Shown one piece after another: positions 1 through 5,819 of a stretch of DNA of 11,234 nucleotides (the first letter of the stretch is position 1; every line of letters begins with the position of its first letter). Location: assembly GCA_002432095.1 (NCBI GenBank), contig DJFQ01000205.1, forward strand, positions 22,723 through 33,956. Reading direction: 5' to 3'. The notes below the pieces were generated by a model, which searched no databases, had not been told where the DNA came from, and saw only the letters and a list, made by a program, of their open reading frames with translations. Made by a program: the position numbers and the translations under genes. This DNA comes from Marinagarivorans sp. UBA5868. GTDB lineage: Bacteria; Pseudomonadota; Gammaproteobacteria; Pseudomonadales; Cellvibrionaceae.

Positions 1-1
1 C

Positions 2-286
2 CAGTGCGCACCACGCAGCAAACGCCACAACCTGCCGTATCGGGAATATGAAATTAACGGGTTACTGGCCATAGAAGACCGAACCTATAAACGCAAACCC
101 ACGGACAAGCTGTTACGCATTTATCAAGTAACGCTGATCACGCAAAAAGGTTTTGAAAAATTGAAAGAAATTATCCAGGGCGAGGAAAAGCCAACTCCCT
201 CACCTACCACCGCTGACGACGCCAATACCCAGGCCGAACACGATAAGTGCATAGAGCAGCTGCGCGAATGGGGACTTGCCAGTTAG
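2..286 (+). CDS. C-terminal part of an unidentified phage protein (5' end outside window)
   Basis: An uninterrupted frame runs from base 2 to a TAG at 284-286, giving 94 residues with no internal stop; its start lies to the left of the window. The visible part begins with a basic stretch, then a compact region containing LLRIYQVTLITQKGFEKLKEII, followed by a Pro/Thr-rich linker and a short acidic tail ending LREWGLAS. The VTLITQKGFEKL stretch recalls the C-terminal DNA-binding parts of phage antirepressor or replication-type proteins, but this is only a resemblance and I do not assign a family. Its stop overlaps the GTG start of the next small gene (TAGTG), which suggests translational coupling. 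It is co-directional with the following phage genes. Confidence 0.6.
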   Translation, partial: QCAPRSKRHNLPYREYEINGLLAIEDRTYKRKPTDKLLRIYQVTLITQKGFEKLKEIIQGEEKPTPSPTTADDANTQAEHDKCIEQLREWGLAS

Positions 287-444
287 TGAAAGACAAGGCA
301 CCCAGGCACTACGCCGCCGAAATAGCACAACTGCCCACGAAAGAGCAACGGCAAGAAGCATTAACCGCAGTACCGCCCGAGTGGCGGGAGTTAGTAAAGA
401 AACACGTGGAAATCACGTTTTTTGTAAACAAGCATAGGACATAA
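286..444 (+). CDS. Small conserved-type phage protein of unknown function
   Basis: A 52-residue protein (VKDKAPRHYAAEIAQLP...) rich in charged residues, predicted mostly helical, with no membrane segment or cysteine motif. GTG at 286 is chosen because it overlaps the upstream TAG and has a GGGGA purine stretch about 11 nt upstream. ATG at 268 and GTG at 247 are in frame but would overlap the previous gene further. The RHYAAEIAQLPTKEQRQEAL / PPEWRELVKKHV pattern resembles short proteins seen beside antirepressors in temperate phages, as far as I recall; no function is known to me. The next gene starts 3 bp after its stop. Confidence 0.55.
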   Translation: MKDKAPRHYAAEIAQLPTKEQRQEALTAVPPEWRELVKKHVEITFFVNKHRT

Positions 445-447
445 ATC

Positions 448-819
448 ATGGCTTACAGGCAGGACTTATTCGCATTCACGCTCAACCAAATGCGGGCTGG
501 TAAAACGCAGGAGGAATTGAGCAAAGAGCTCAATCAGCTGGTGCAGGATTGCCGCAGTACCGGCAAAAAAGGCGAGCTGACACTGACAATCACCGTGCGC
601 CCGGATAAAGGCGATAGCGGCCAGTATTTTTTGCGCCCGAGCATTAAGGTTAAAACACCGCAATTTGAAATTGGTGACACCCTGTTCTGGGGCACACCAG
701 AGGGCAACCTGCAGCGTACCGATCCGGCGCAAGGCGATCTGGATTTACGCATCATCCAGGAAGAAGCCAAACAACCAAAGTTCATTGACGACAAACCGTC
801 GCACGTCAAGACGCTTTAA
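448..819 (+). CDS. Hypothetical phage protein next to DUF2303
   Basis: A 123-residue soluble protein. The first 35 residues (MAYRQDLFAFTLNQMRAGKT, then EELSKELNQLVQDC) look helical; the middle (LTLTITVRPDKG and the following YFLRPSIKVKTP) alternates in a beta pattern; the C-terminus is acidic then basic. No catalytic motif, signal peptide or membrane helix is visible. An AGGA element about 8 nt upstream supports the ATG at 448. It lies between a small phage protein and the DUF2303 gene, a pairing I recall from other prophages, so it probably belongs to the same early module. Function unknown. Confidence 0.6.
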   Translation: MAYRQDLFAFTLNQMRAGKTQEELSKELNQLVQDCRSTGKKGELTLTITVRPDKGDSGQYFLRPSIKVKTPQFEIGDTLFWGTPEGNLQRTDPAQGDLDLRIIQEEAKQPKFIDDKPSHVKTL

Positions 820-860
820 TCGCAACCTTCACCCACCCACTTAAATAAGGTAAAGCAACA

Positions 861-1706
861 ATGAATGAGAATTTGGAAACAACCGCCGCGCCACAGCCTT
901 TTGATTTTGCAGCTGCTGTTGAAATTGGAAAGCGCCAAGTAATTGAGACAAAACACAAAGACGTGCCCGTGTATATTGTCCCCAACGATATGAAAGTTGA
1001 AACACTTTCGCATCTAGTAAATGAGCAGTTGGAACGCCCGTATCGCCTAAACCAGATGGTGAAACTTATCACGGCGGATAGCTTTATCGATTACTACAAC
1101 CGTTTTGCGACCGACAGCAGCACCATTTTTGTGGATGACGAAAGCTCTACATTTTTGGCTGTGCTGGATTATCACGACTCACCATCGCTCCCCGCATGGA
1201 AAGGCCACAAGGCTACCTACCAGTGCCCAAAAACCAAAGAGTGGAATAATTGGCAGAAAAGTAATAACGAGAAGATGAGCCAAGGGGAATTCGCGCTGTT
1301 CATTGAGGACAACATGCGCGAAATTGTTGAACCAAACGGCGCAGCGATGCTGGAAATAGCATCCAGCCTAAAAGCTAAGAACGACGTAGATTTTAAATCT
1401 GCGATTCGGTTGGACAATGGCCAGGTGCAGTTCAATTACAGCGAAACAGTTAACGGGCAGGCAGGCGTGCAGGGCCAGTTGAGCATACCTGAGAAGATCA
1501 AACTCATCATGTCGCCTTTCTTGCAGGGCGCCGCGTACGAGATTGAAGCACGCTTTCGGTATCGCATCACTCCCAACGGGTTATCAATGTGGTACACGCT
1601 GATTCGCCCGCACGTATTCGTTGAGGACGCTTTCAAGGACGTATGCAACGCGATCACCGAAAAAATGGCCAAGGGACAATTGGTACACGGCGTACCGCAA
1701 GCCTAA
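861..1706 (+). CDS. DUF2303 / YfdQ-like phage protein
   Basis: A 281-residue protein that looks like the DUF2303 family, whose E. coli example is YfdQ of prophage CPS-53. Recognisable parts are the N-terminal segment with VPVYIVPNDMKVETL (about residues 35-50), the FIDYYNRFATDSSTIFVDDE region (about 75-95), the LDYHDSP...GHKATY stretch (about 100-120), and the late R-Y-R-I beta region with LSMWYTLIRPH. An AAGG element about 10 nt upstream supports the ATG. The function of the family is not established; it is typical of early regions of temperate phages and prophages, where it often lies near recombination or antirepressor genes. It is co-directional with the DGR but separated from VP1 by a 54-nt leader holding a hairpin. 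Confidence 0.8.
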   Translation: MNENLETTAAPQPFDFAAAVEIGKRQVIETKHKDVPVYIVPNDMKVETLSHLVNEQLERPYRLNQMVKLITADSFIDYYNRFATDSSTIFVDDESSTFLAVLDYHDSPSLPAWKGHKATYQCPKTKEWNNWQKSNNEKMSQGEFALFIEDNMREIVEPNGAAMLEIASSLKAKNDVDFKSAIRLDNGQVQFNYSETVNGQAGVQGQLSIPEKIKLIMSPFLQGAAYEIEARFRYRITPNGLSMWYTLIRPHVFVEDAFKDVCNAITEKMAKGQLVHGVPQA

Positions 1707-1712
1707 CCAAAG

Positions 1713-1739
1713 GGGCCACTGCAATCGCTGTAGCGGCCC
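1713..1739 (+). promoter_or_regulatory. Imperfect hairpin in the leader of the first variable-protein gene
   Basis: GGGCC (1713-1717) pairs with GGCCC (1735-1739) and CTGCA (1719-1723) with TGTAG (1729-1733, one G-U pair), around an A/C mismatch and a 5-nt loop. No U-tract follows, so it is not a typical intrinsic terminator. It ends 21 nt before the VP1 start codon and could affect mRNA stability or separate VP expression from the upstream genes. Confidence 0.35.
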
Positions 1740-1760
1740 AACTCACCGGGAGCAAGAAAA

Positions 1761-2360
1761 ATGTTACGCATCAACAAAAACACCCACAAAGAAATTATCA
1801 CGGCCACCGCGATGGTGATTGCACAAACAATGCTGGCCGAACCAAAAACCGAATTGGTGCAGTCCATTGAAAACGAGCTGTCCAGCACTCCATTGCCAGG
1901 CCAAATCTGGCCAGGCCACGGTGGCATTTACATGGGCATCATGCGCAGCGAGCAGCATTATTGGAACCTGATTCTAGCCATTGATCCTATGTCGATTTTT
2001 AACGGCGCATGGGGCGCAGAAGGAAAAAGTATACCAGGCGCCGACAGCTTCACCGACGGACTGGCCAACACCCAGGCGATGATCAAAGCCGGTCATAAAC
2101 ATCCCATTGTTGAACAGCTGGGCGAATACAACAAAACCGGTCAAGACGGCCACACCGATTTTTATCTGCCCGCCATTCGCGAAAACAACCTGATCAACAT
2201 TTACGGTCAAGAACACGTTGAGAAGGTTTATCACTGGAGCAGCACCCAGGACTGCGCCTACACCGCGTGGCATCAGGATTTTTCGAGTGGCTACCAGTAC
2301 GTCGACGACAAGGACTATGAGCGCGCTGCGCGCGCCGTCCGCAGAGAGTTAATCATTTAG
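1761..2360 (+). CDS. DGR variable protein 1 (C-type-lectin-fold, DUF1566-like)
   Basis: A 199-residue protein whose C-terminal third is a DUF1566/CLec-like variable domain: DGHTDFYLPAIRENNL (about residues 131-146), the HWSSTQ signature just before the variable repeat, then AW-Q-F--G-Q and the invariant YERAARAVRR end. Residues 162-195 are encoded by VR1, and 11 of them differ from what the template would encode. The middle region (PLPGQIWPGHGGIYMGIM, SFTDGLANTQAM) is paralogous to variable protein 2, while the first 45 or so residues are a helical extension absent from it. No signal peptide or membrane helix is present. A GGGAGCAAG purine stretch supports ATG 1761. DGR variable proteins usually bind ligands or receptors; here the partner is unknown. 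Confidence 0.9.
   Translation: MLRINKNTHKEIITATAMVIAQTMLAEPKTELVQSIENELSSTPLPGQIWPGHGGIYMGIMRSEQHYWNLILAIDPMSIFNGAWGAEGKSIPGADSFTDGLANTQAMIKAGHKHPIVEQLGEYNKTGQDGHTDFYLPAIRENNLINIYGQEHVEKVYHWSSTQDCAYTAWHQDFSSGYQYVDDKDYERAARAVRRELII
2244..2345 (+). repeat. DGR variable repeat VR1
   Basis: About 102 bp at the 3' end of variable protein 1 that aligns without gaps to TR 3493-3594 (offset 1249). Of 13 differences, 12 are at template adenines (to G, T and C) and one is G to T at TR 3502. The last part (2316-2345) is identical to TR and VR2 and includes the GC-rich segment 2322-2344 expected to act as the initiation-of-mutagenic-homing (IMH) site. Upstream of 2244 the similarity to TR ends. Confidence 0.95.
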
Positions 2361-2387
2361 TTATTCAACTATTTAACAAACCAAACC

Positions 2388-2400
2388 GGCGCGAAGCGCT
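2388..2400 (+). other. Hairpin 44 nt after VR1 (candidate DGR target-recognition hairpin)
   Basis: GGCGC (2388-2392) pairs with GCGCT (2396-2400, outer G-U pair) around a GAA loop. It begins exactly 44 nt after the CAG that ends the VR1 core (2344), the same distance as the hairpin after VR2. Hairpins or cruciforms after the VR are known to promote retrohoming in the Bordetella phage DGR. An AT-rich run follows, so a weak terminator is an alternative. Confidence 0.5.
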
Positions 2401-2421
2401 TTAAATTTTTTGGAGAGTGTC

Positions 2422-2907
2422 ATGAAACAACAAATTACACCACCCAACGTCGGCGAATACTGGTCCGGTCAAGGCGGCTTTTATGCCGGTATTGTACGCA
2501 ACCCGAACAACGGTCAATGCTGGCATTTAATCATGCACGCCGAAGAAATCACGGATATTGCATGGGGCCCACGTGGCAAAGAAATTGCGGATTGCGACAG
2601 CTATCACGACGGCACCAAGAACTCAGCCGCGATGCTCGCAAGCGGTTTTGAACACCCCGTGATTGATGCAATAGGCCTGATCGTTGCCGATGGTCACAAC
2701 GATTTTTACCTGCCTGCACAGCGCGAACTTAATTTGTTGTGCGTGAATCTTCCGGACAAGTGCAGAGATTCATGGCATTGGAGCAGCACCCAGTACGACG
2801 CCTACACCGCGTGGTTTCAGGGTTTTTCTGATGGCTGCCAGGACATCTACTACCAGTGCTATGAGCGCGCTGCGCGCGCCGTCCGCAGAATCTTAATCAT
2901 TGAGTAA
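2422..2907 (+). CDS. DGR variable protein 2 (C-type-lectin-fold, DUF1566-like)
   Basis: A 161-residue paralogue of variable protein 1. It carries the same blocks in order: YWSGQGGFYAGIV (about 13-25), DIAWGPRGKEI (about 45-55), SYHDGTKNSAAM, DGHNDFYLPAQRELNLL (about 90-106), HWSSTQ, then the VR2-encoded residues 123-156 and RRILIIE. Twelve VR-encoded residues differ from the template translation, with Tyr, Asp, Phe, Gly and two Cys present. ATG 2422 is chosen over an in-frame TTG at 2410 because GGAG (2412-2415) lies 6 nt upstream. It lacks the helical N-terminal extension of variable protein 1. No signal peptide or membrane segment is seen. Duplication of a whole target cassette, including its 3' flank, gives one DGR two targets. 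Confidence 0.9.
   Translation: MKQQITPPNVGEYWSGQGGFYAGIVRNPNNGQCWHLIMHAEEITDIAWGPRGKEIADCDSYHDGTKNSAAMLASGFEHPVIDAIGLIVADGHNDFYLPAQRELNLLCVNLPDKCRDSWHWSSTQYDAYTAWFQGFSDGCQDIYYQCYERAARAVRRILIIE
2788..2889 (+). repeat. DGR variable repeat VR2
   Basis: About 102 bp at the 3' end of variable protein 2, aligning without gaps to TR 3493-3594 (offset 705). There are 16 differences, 15 at template adenines and one G to T at TR 3562. Two AAY codons are changed at both adenines (AAT to TTT, AAC to TGC). The 30-nt end 2860-2889 is identical to TR and VR1, with the GC-rich IMH-like segment at 2866-2888. Confidence 0.95.
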
Positions 2908-2931
2908 TTCAGCAATTTAGACAACAACCCA

Positions 2932-2946
2932 GGGCGCGCAGCGCCC
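2932..2946 (+). other. Strong GC hairpin 44 nt after VR2 (DGR hairpin, possibly also a terminator)
   Basis: GGGCGC (2932-2937) and GCGCCC (2941-2946) form a perfect 6-bp stem with a GCA loop. It starts 44 nt after the CAG ending the VR2 core (2888), matching the VR1 arrangement. A T-tract (2953-2959) begins 6 nt after the stem, a little far for a standard intrinsic terminator, so a homing role or partial termination before avd are both possible. Confidence 0.55.
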
Positions 2947-2964
2947 CTTACGATTTTTTTAGGC

Positions 2965-3354
2965 ATGGCACTACATAAGGACTTACCCATATACAAGTCG
3001 GCGTATGACTTGCTATCGATCACCACGGAAATCACGCGCAATATTCCGCGCGATTTTAAACGGTTGATCGGTGAAAAGGTGCGCGAAGAATGTGTGGAAA
3101 TTTTGGTACTGATTTTTAAAGCCAACGTTGCCACACACAAAACGCTGTATATCGAAACTCTGCTGGAACGCTTGCAAGTGATCGAGCTACTACTACGACT
3201 CTCGCGAGACAAACGTTTTATCTCGACAAAGCAGTACAGCAGGGCAATCGATGTGACCGACAGTATCGGTAAACAATCCAGCGGATGGAAAAAGCAGCAA
3301 CTGGCAGCGTCGCCCGCTGCTGAGCCGTCAGGGCAGCTCAGCCTGTGCGATTAA
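2965..3354 (+). CDS. avd: DGR accessory variability determinant (Avd)
   Basis: A 129-residue, basic, all-helical protein of the Avd / four-helix-bundle (S23 rRNA-intervening-sequence-like) type. The pattern LPIYKSAYDLLSITTEITRN (residues 7-26) followed by long amphipathic helices (KVREECVEILVLIFKAN, then TLYIETLLERLQVIELLLRLSRD) and ISTKQYSRAIDVTDSIGKQ is characteristic. Avd forms a pentamer that binds the reverse transcriptase and template RNA and is needed for mutagenic cDNA synthesis in the Bordetella phage system. The length fits the family. The C-terminal 20 residues are low-complexity and probably disordered. Its position after the variable proteins and before TR and RT matches the classical order VP-avd-TR-RT. 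Confidence 0.88.
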   Translation: MALHKDLPIYKSAYDLLSITTEITRNIPRDFKRLIGEKVREECVEILVLIFKANVATHKTLYIETLLERLQVIELLLRLSRDKRFISTKQYSRAIDVTDSIGKQSSGWKKQQLAASPAAEPSGQLSLCD

Positions 3355-3492
3355 TATCTGGTCGTGCCGCTGGCCAACCGGCCACCGCCAAGCGCAACCA
3401 AGGGAACCGGCAGCAGCCTGCAGCACGTTGAACAGGCCCTGCGCAGTTATCGGGCTGAGAAATCGGCCTGACGACGTAGATAGCACGACACA
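3355..3492 (+). ncRNA. Spacer between avd and TR, probably the 5' part of the DGR template RNA
   Basis: This 138-nt stretch has no convincing gene. It contains a hairpin with TGGCC and GGCCA arms around an AACC loop (near 3371-3385) and other GC-rich stretches. In known DGRs the template RNA begins upstream of TR, and sequences flanking TR are needed to prime and guide cDNA synthesis. I infer the same here; the transcript ends cannot be read from sequence. Confidence 0.4.
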
Positions 3493-3594
3493 ACCCAGAA
3501 CGACGCCAACAACGCGTGGAATCAGGATTTTTCAAATGGCAACCAGAACATCAACAACAAGGACTATGAGCGCGCTGCGCGCGCCGTCCGCAGA
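3493..3594 (+). repeat. DGR template repeat (TR)
   Basis: The invariant donor repeat, 102 bp. Read in the frame used by the VRs, it holds nine AAY codons (AAC or AAT), the classic design allowing up to 15 amino acids without creating stops when adenines mutate. Its adenine-rich part is 3499-3561; the 3' end 3565-3594 is identical to both VRs and contains a GC-rich segment (3571-3593) that can fold as GCGCG-CTG-CGCGC (3570-3582). Beyond 3594 TR differs from both VRs, which marks the donor/recipient distinction, and the 5' limit is sharp at 3493. It lies between avd and the RT gene on the plus strand. Confidence 0.95.
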
Positions 3595-3599
3595 TATAA

Positions 3600-3612
3600 G
3601 CGCTGCCAGCGC
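3600..3612 (+). other. Inverted repeat between TR and the RT start codon
   Basis: GCGCTG (3600-3605) and CAGCGC (3607-3612) are perfect inverted arms one base apart; as RNA this folds as a 4-bp GCGC stem with a 5-nt loop. It lies 6 nt after TR and directly before ATG 3614. It may be part of the spacer RNA structure that binds RT/Avd, and it may limit RT translation. Confidence 0.4.
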
Positions 3613-3613
3613 C

Positions 3614-4717
3614 ATGCCACCTTTTACGCTCGACGATTTAGCCAGCGCATATTTTGACTGCAGAAAATCCAAGCGCAACAGCATCAACGCGCTGCAATTT
3701 GAAATTAATCTGGAACGCAACCTGACCGAGTTGCGCGACCAACTGTTAAACGGCACCTACACCATTGGACAGACAATCTGTTTTGTCATTACCCGACCAA
3801 AACCCCGGGAAGTGTGGGCCGGCCAATTTCGCGACCGCATTGTGCACCATCTGTTGTACAACCACCTTGCGCCCATTTTTGAGCCAACGTTTATCGCCGA
3901 CAGCTGCGCATGCATACCAGGGCGTGGCACACTCTATGCCGCCCAACGCTTAGAACATAAAATTCGTAGCGCTACACAAAACTGGTCGCAGTCCTGCTAC
4001 TACTTAAAATGCGACCTCGCGAATTTTTTTGTCAGCATCGACAAACGCATACTGCGCCACCTGCTATTACGCAGCATCGCACATCCATGGTGGCGCGCAC
4101 TGGCTGACCGGGTGCTTATGCACGACCCACGGCAAAACCATGTGCTGCAAAGCTCACCACACAAGATGGCGCTAGTACCCGAGCACAAGCGCCTGAGCAG
4201 CCAGCCACCGCACTTGGGTTTACCCATTGGCAATTTAAGCAGCCAATTTTTTGCCAACATTTATTTAAACGAACTGGACCAGTTTGTTAAACACACGCTA
4301 CGCGCGCGGCACTACATACGCTACGTGGATGACTTTGTCATCCTGCACCCGGATGCACGCTGGCTTAACAACGCCAGGCAGCGCATAGAACGCTTGCTAG
4401 CCGAGCATCTTCACCAGCAGCTAAACCCGACCAAAACAATTATTCAGCCCGTTGTGCGCGGCGTGGATTTTGTCGGCCAGGTGATTAAGCCATGGTGCCG
4501 AACAACCCGGAAGCGCACGCGCAACGAAGCGATCACGCGCGTGCAGCAAATACCCGCTGCGCAGCTGCGCGAAACCGCCAATAGCTATTTTGGCCTGCTA
4601 CGCCAGGCAACGCACAGCCATCAAAACCGCGTGAAGCTGGCAAAGGCGCTGATGCTGCGCGGCAAAGCGGTGAATGTTGATTTAACGAAAACATATAAGG
4701 GAAATGCACATGGATGA
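3614..4717 (+). CDS. DGR reverse transcriptase
   Basis: A 367-residue group II intron-related RT of the DGR class. Visible motifs in order: fingers region FEINLERNLTELRDQLLNGTY (about 29-49); RIVHHLLYNHLAPIFEPTFI (75-94); palm Asp in YYLKCDLANFFVSID (D134); the DGR-type LPIGNLSSQFFANIYLNELD (203-222) containing IGNLSSQ where retroviral-type RTs have QGxxxSP; and the YVDD catalytic box (237-240). The C-terminal part (to 367) matches the thumb region; no endonuclease or maturase domain follows. It copies TR RNA into adenine-mutated cDNA together with Avd. ATG 3614 is the most family-like start but has no clear ribosome-binding site; in-frame ATGs at 3536 and 3566 lie inside TR. The end overlaps the next gene by 8 bp. 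Confidence 0.95.
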   Translation: MPPFTLDDLASAYFDCRKSKRNSINALQFEINLERNLTELRDQLLNGTYTIGQTICFVITRPKPREVWAGQFRDRIVHHLLYNHLAPIFEPTFIADSCACIPGRGTLYAAQRLEHKIRSATQNWSQSCYYLKCDLANFFVSIDKRILRHLLLRSIAHPWWRALADRVLMHDPRQNHVLQSSPHKMALVPEHKRLSSQPPHLGLPIGNLSSQFFANIYLNELDQFVKHTLRARHYIRYVDDFVILHPDARWLNNARQRIERLLAEHLHQQLNPTKTIIQPVVRGVDFVGQVIKPWCRTTRKRTRNEAITRVQQIPAAQLRETANSYFGLLRQATHSHQNRVKLAKALMLRGKAVNVDLTKTYKGNAHG

Positions 4718-4958
4718 TGCAGAGCGGCAGTGTATTAAGTGCGAGGAATTTTGGCCAGATGACGCAGAATTTTTCAATGCAGGAAAAAGTTTCTGTATTG
4801 CCTGCGAAAAGGAACTCAAAAAACACCAACCAAACTCCATTTTACTTATGCCAGCAGAACTTTTTGAAAAGCAGATGAGAAAGTGTCGCGAGGCCAGATC
4901 AAAAGCTTTAGAAAATTACTCAAATGGAGGCGGCAAATTAGCCGCAAGAAAAATATGA
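4710..4958 (+). CDS. Small zinc-ribbon-like phage protein
   Basis: An 82-residue protein with two CxxC pairs, C8-C11 and C29-C32 (CIKCEEFWP, CIACEKE), separated by 17 residues including an aromatic/acidic stretch, followed by a basic helical tail with a Gly-rich end. This is consistent with a zinc ribbon or the start of a treble-clef fold; no HNH catalytic residues follow, so nuclease activity is not supported. ATG 4710 is chosen because AGGG (4698-4701) is 8 nt upstream; the in-frame ATG at 4704 is too close to it. It overlaps the RT gene by 8 bp, so its translation may be coupled to RT. Confidence 0.6.
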   Translation: MDDAERQCIKCEEFWPDDAEFFNAGKSFCIACEKELKKHQPNSILLMPAELFEKQMRKCREARSKALENYSNGGGKLAARKI

Positions 4959-5266
4959 TCAACGAACCACACAACAACATTGCAAAAAACCTTATACACG
5001 AAGGTCGCTTGATAGAAGCCGGATTTGAGCAGCTTCGAAAACTAGTAATTCCAGAGACTGCACCGCAGGCGCAAATCGATGACATGCGAATGGCTTTTAT
5101 GGCGGGAGCGCAACACCTGTACGCCAGTATCATGAACATTCTCGATCCAGGACTGGAACCGACCGATGCCGACATGCGCCGCATGCACATGATTGATTCA
5201 GAACTCGCTGAATATGCGAAAAAGCTGAAAGCTGAACTCACCACCAACATGAATAAAAAATCATGA
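4955..5266 (+). CDS. Hypothetical phage protein, helical
   Basis: A 103-residue protein starting in an ATGA overlap with the previous stop. The recognisable part is APQAQIDDMRMAFMAGAQHL followed by YASIMNILDPGLEPTDADMRRM, a pattern I recall in many small phage proteins of unknown function (R-x-A-F-x-A-G-A-Q core). It is predicted fully helical with no membrane segment or cysteine cluster. An upstream in-frame start at 4883 would overlap the preceding gene by 76 bp and is rejected. It belongs to the operon that runs from the RT to base 8475. Confidence 0.65.
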   Translation: MINEPHNNIAKNLIHEGRLIEAGFEQLRKLVIPETAPQAQIDDMRMAFMAGAQHLYASIMNILDPGLEPTDADMRRMHMIDSELAEYAKKLKAELTTNMNKKS

Positions 5267-5814
5267 ACATCAAAGACTTCACACCCACAAAAGAAACGAT
5301 AAGCCTTCACGGGCTTGGATTTATTCAATTGCTCCTGCCGAACAATCAACGCCTGCATGTTTGGCACCCAGATTTACCGCGCCGCAACTGCTACGAACAC
5401 AGCGCGATTCACAACCATCGTTTTGGCTTTGAATCGCGCGTCTTGAAAGGCAAGCAGTGCAATGTGCGTGTAGAAGTGGAGCTCGCCAAAGAAGGAACAC
5501 ACCAGGTCATTAGCCACAACGGTCCACGAAGCCCCAAAGGGGGGCGAATCAGCTACCCGGTAGCCGAGTGCAATATTTACCGAGGACCAATCGAAGAATA
5601 TCACCCCGGCGATACATACTGGATGAGCGCTTATGATTACCACCACACGCCATGCAACGGCATTGTCATTACGCTGATGCAAAAACTTGATGAGGGCCAG
5701 GTTCACTCAAACAGCCTATGCGTTAAGGGTGTGGATTTCCATTATGACTTTGATCGGTTTCAGCTGCCGCCGGAAACTTTGTACGAATACGTTATTGATG
5801 CGTTTCGGAGTTGA
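5263..5814 (+). CDS. Cupin-fold phage protein
   Basis: A 183-residue protein with both cupin motifs. Motif 1: H50-N-H52-RFGF-E57-SRVLK-G63, fitting HxH-x4-E-x5-G. Motif 2: PGD (115-117), then H127/H128 and N132 (YHPGDTYWMSAYDYHHTPCN). The histidines and E57 would bind one metal ion. The HVWHPDLPRRN segment (32-42) precedes the fold. Cupins of this kind include dioxygenases, isomerases and binding proteins, so the reaction cannot be named. The start is in an ATGA overlap with the upstream gene. Proteins of this type with an IHNHRF-like core occur in phage early operons; a role in modifying host metabolism or nucleotides is only a guess. Confidence 0.7.
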   Translation: MNIKDFTPTKETISLHGLGFIQLLLPNNQRLHVWHPDLPRRNCYEHSAIHNHRFGFESRVLKGKQCNVRVEVELAKEGTHQVISHNGPRSPKGGRISYPVAECNIYRGPIEEYHPGDTYWMSAYDYHHTPCNGIVITLMQKLDEGQVHSNSLCVKGVDFHYDFDRFQLPPETLYEYVIDAFRS

Positions 5815-5819
5815 AACCA

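Noticed and set aside
1621..1870. Plus-strand frames at 1621-1818 and 1643-1870
   Set aside because: They overlap the end of DUF2303 and the start of variable protein 1, have Lys/Arg/Thr-rich low-quality translations and no ribosome-binding site.
2281..2907. Repeated ends of the two variable proteins read as an insertion-sequence or CRISPR-like repeat
   Set aside because: The copies are in-frame gene ends matched to a third TR copy with adenine-biased differences, which is explained by the DGR; there are no spacers or inverted termini.
3428..3613. N-terminal extension of the RT frame back to base 3428
   Set aside because: It runs through TR in a frame different from the VR reading frame, gives Thr/Arg-rich sequence without RT features, and the RT family begins near ATG 3614. 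It is the open frame of the repeat, not protein.
4846..5367. 173-codon minus-strand frame
   Set aside because: It is antisense to three overlapping operon genes, and its Cys/Ser-rich translation matches no family pattern.
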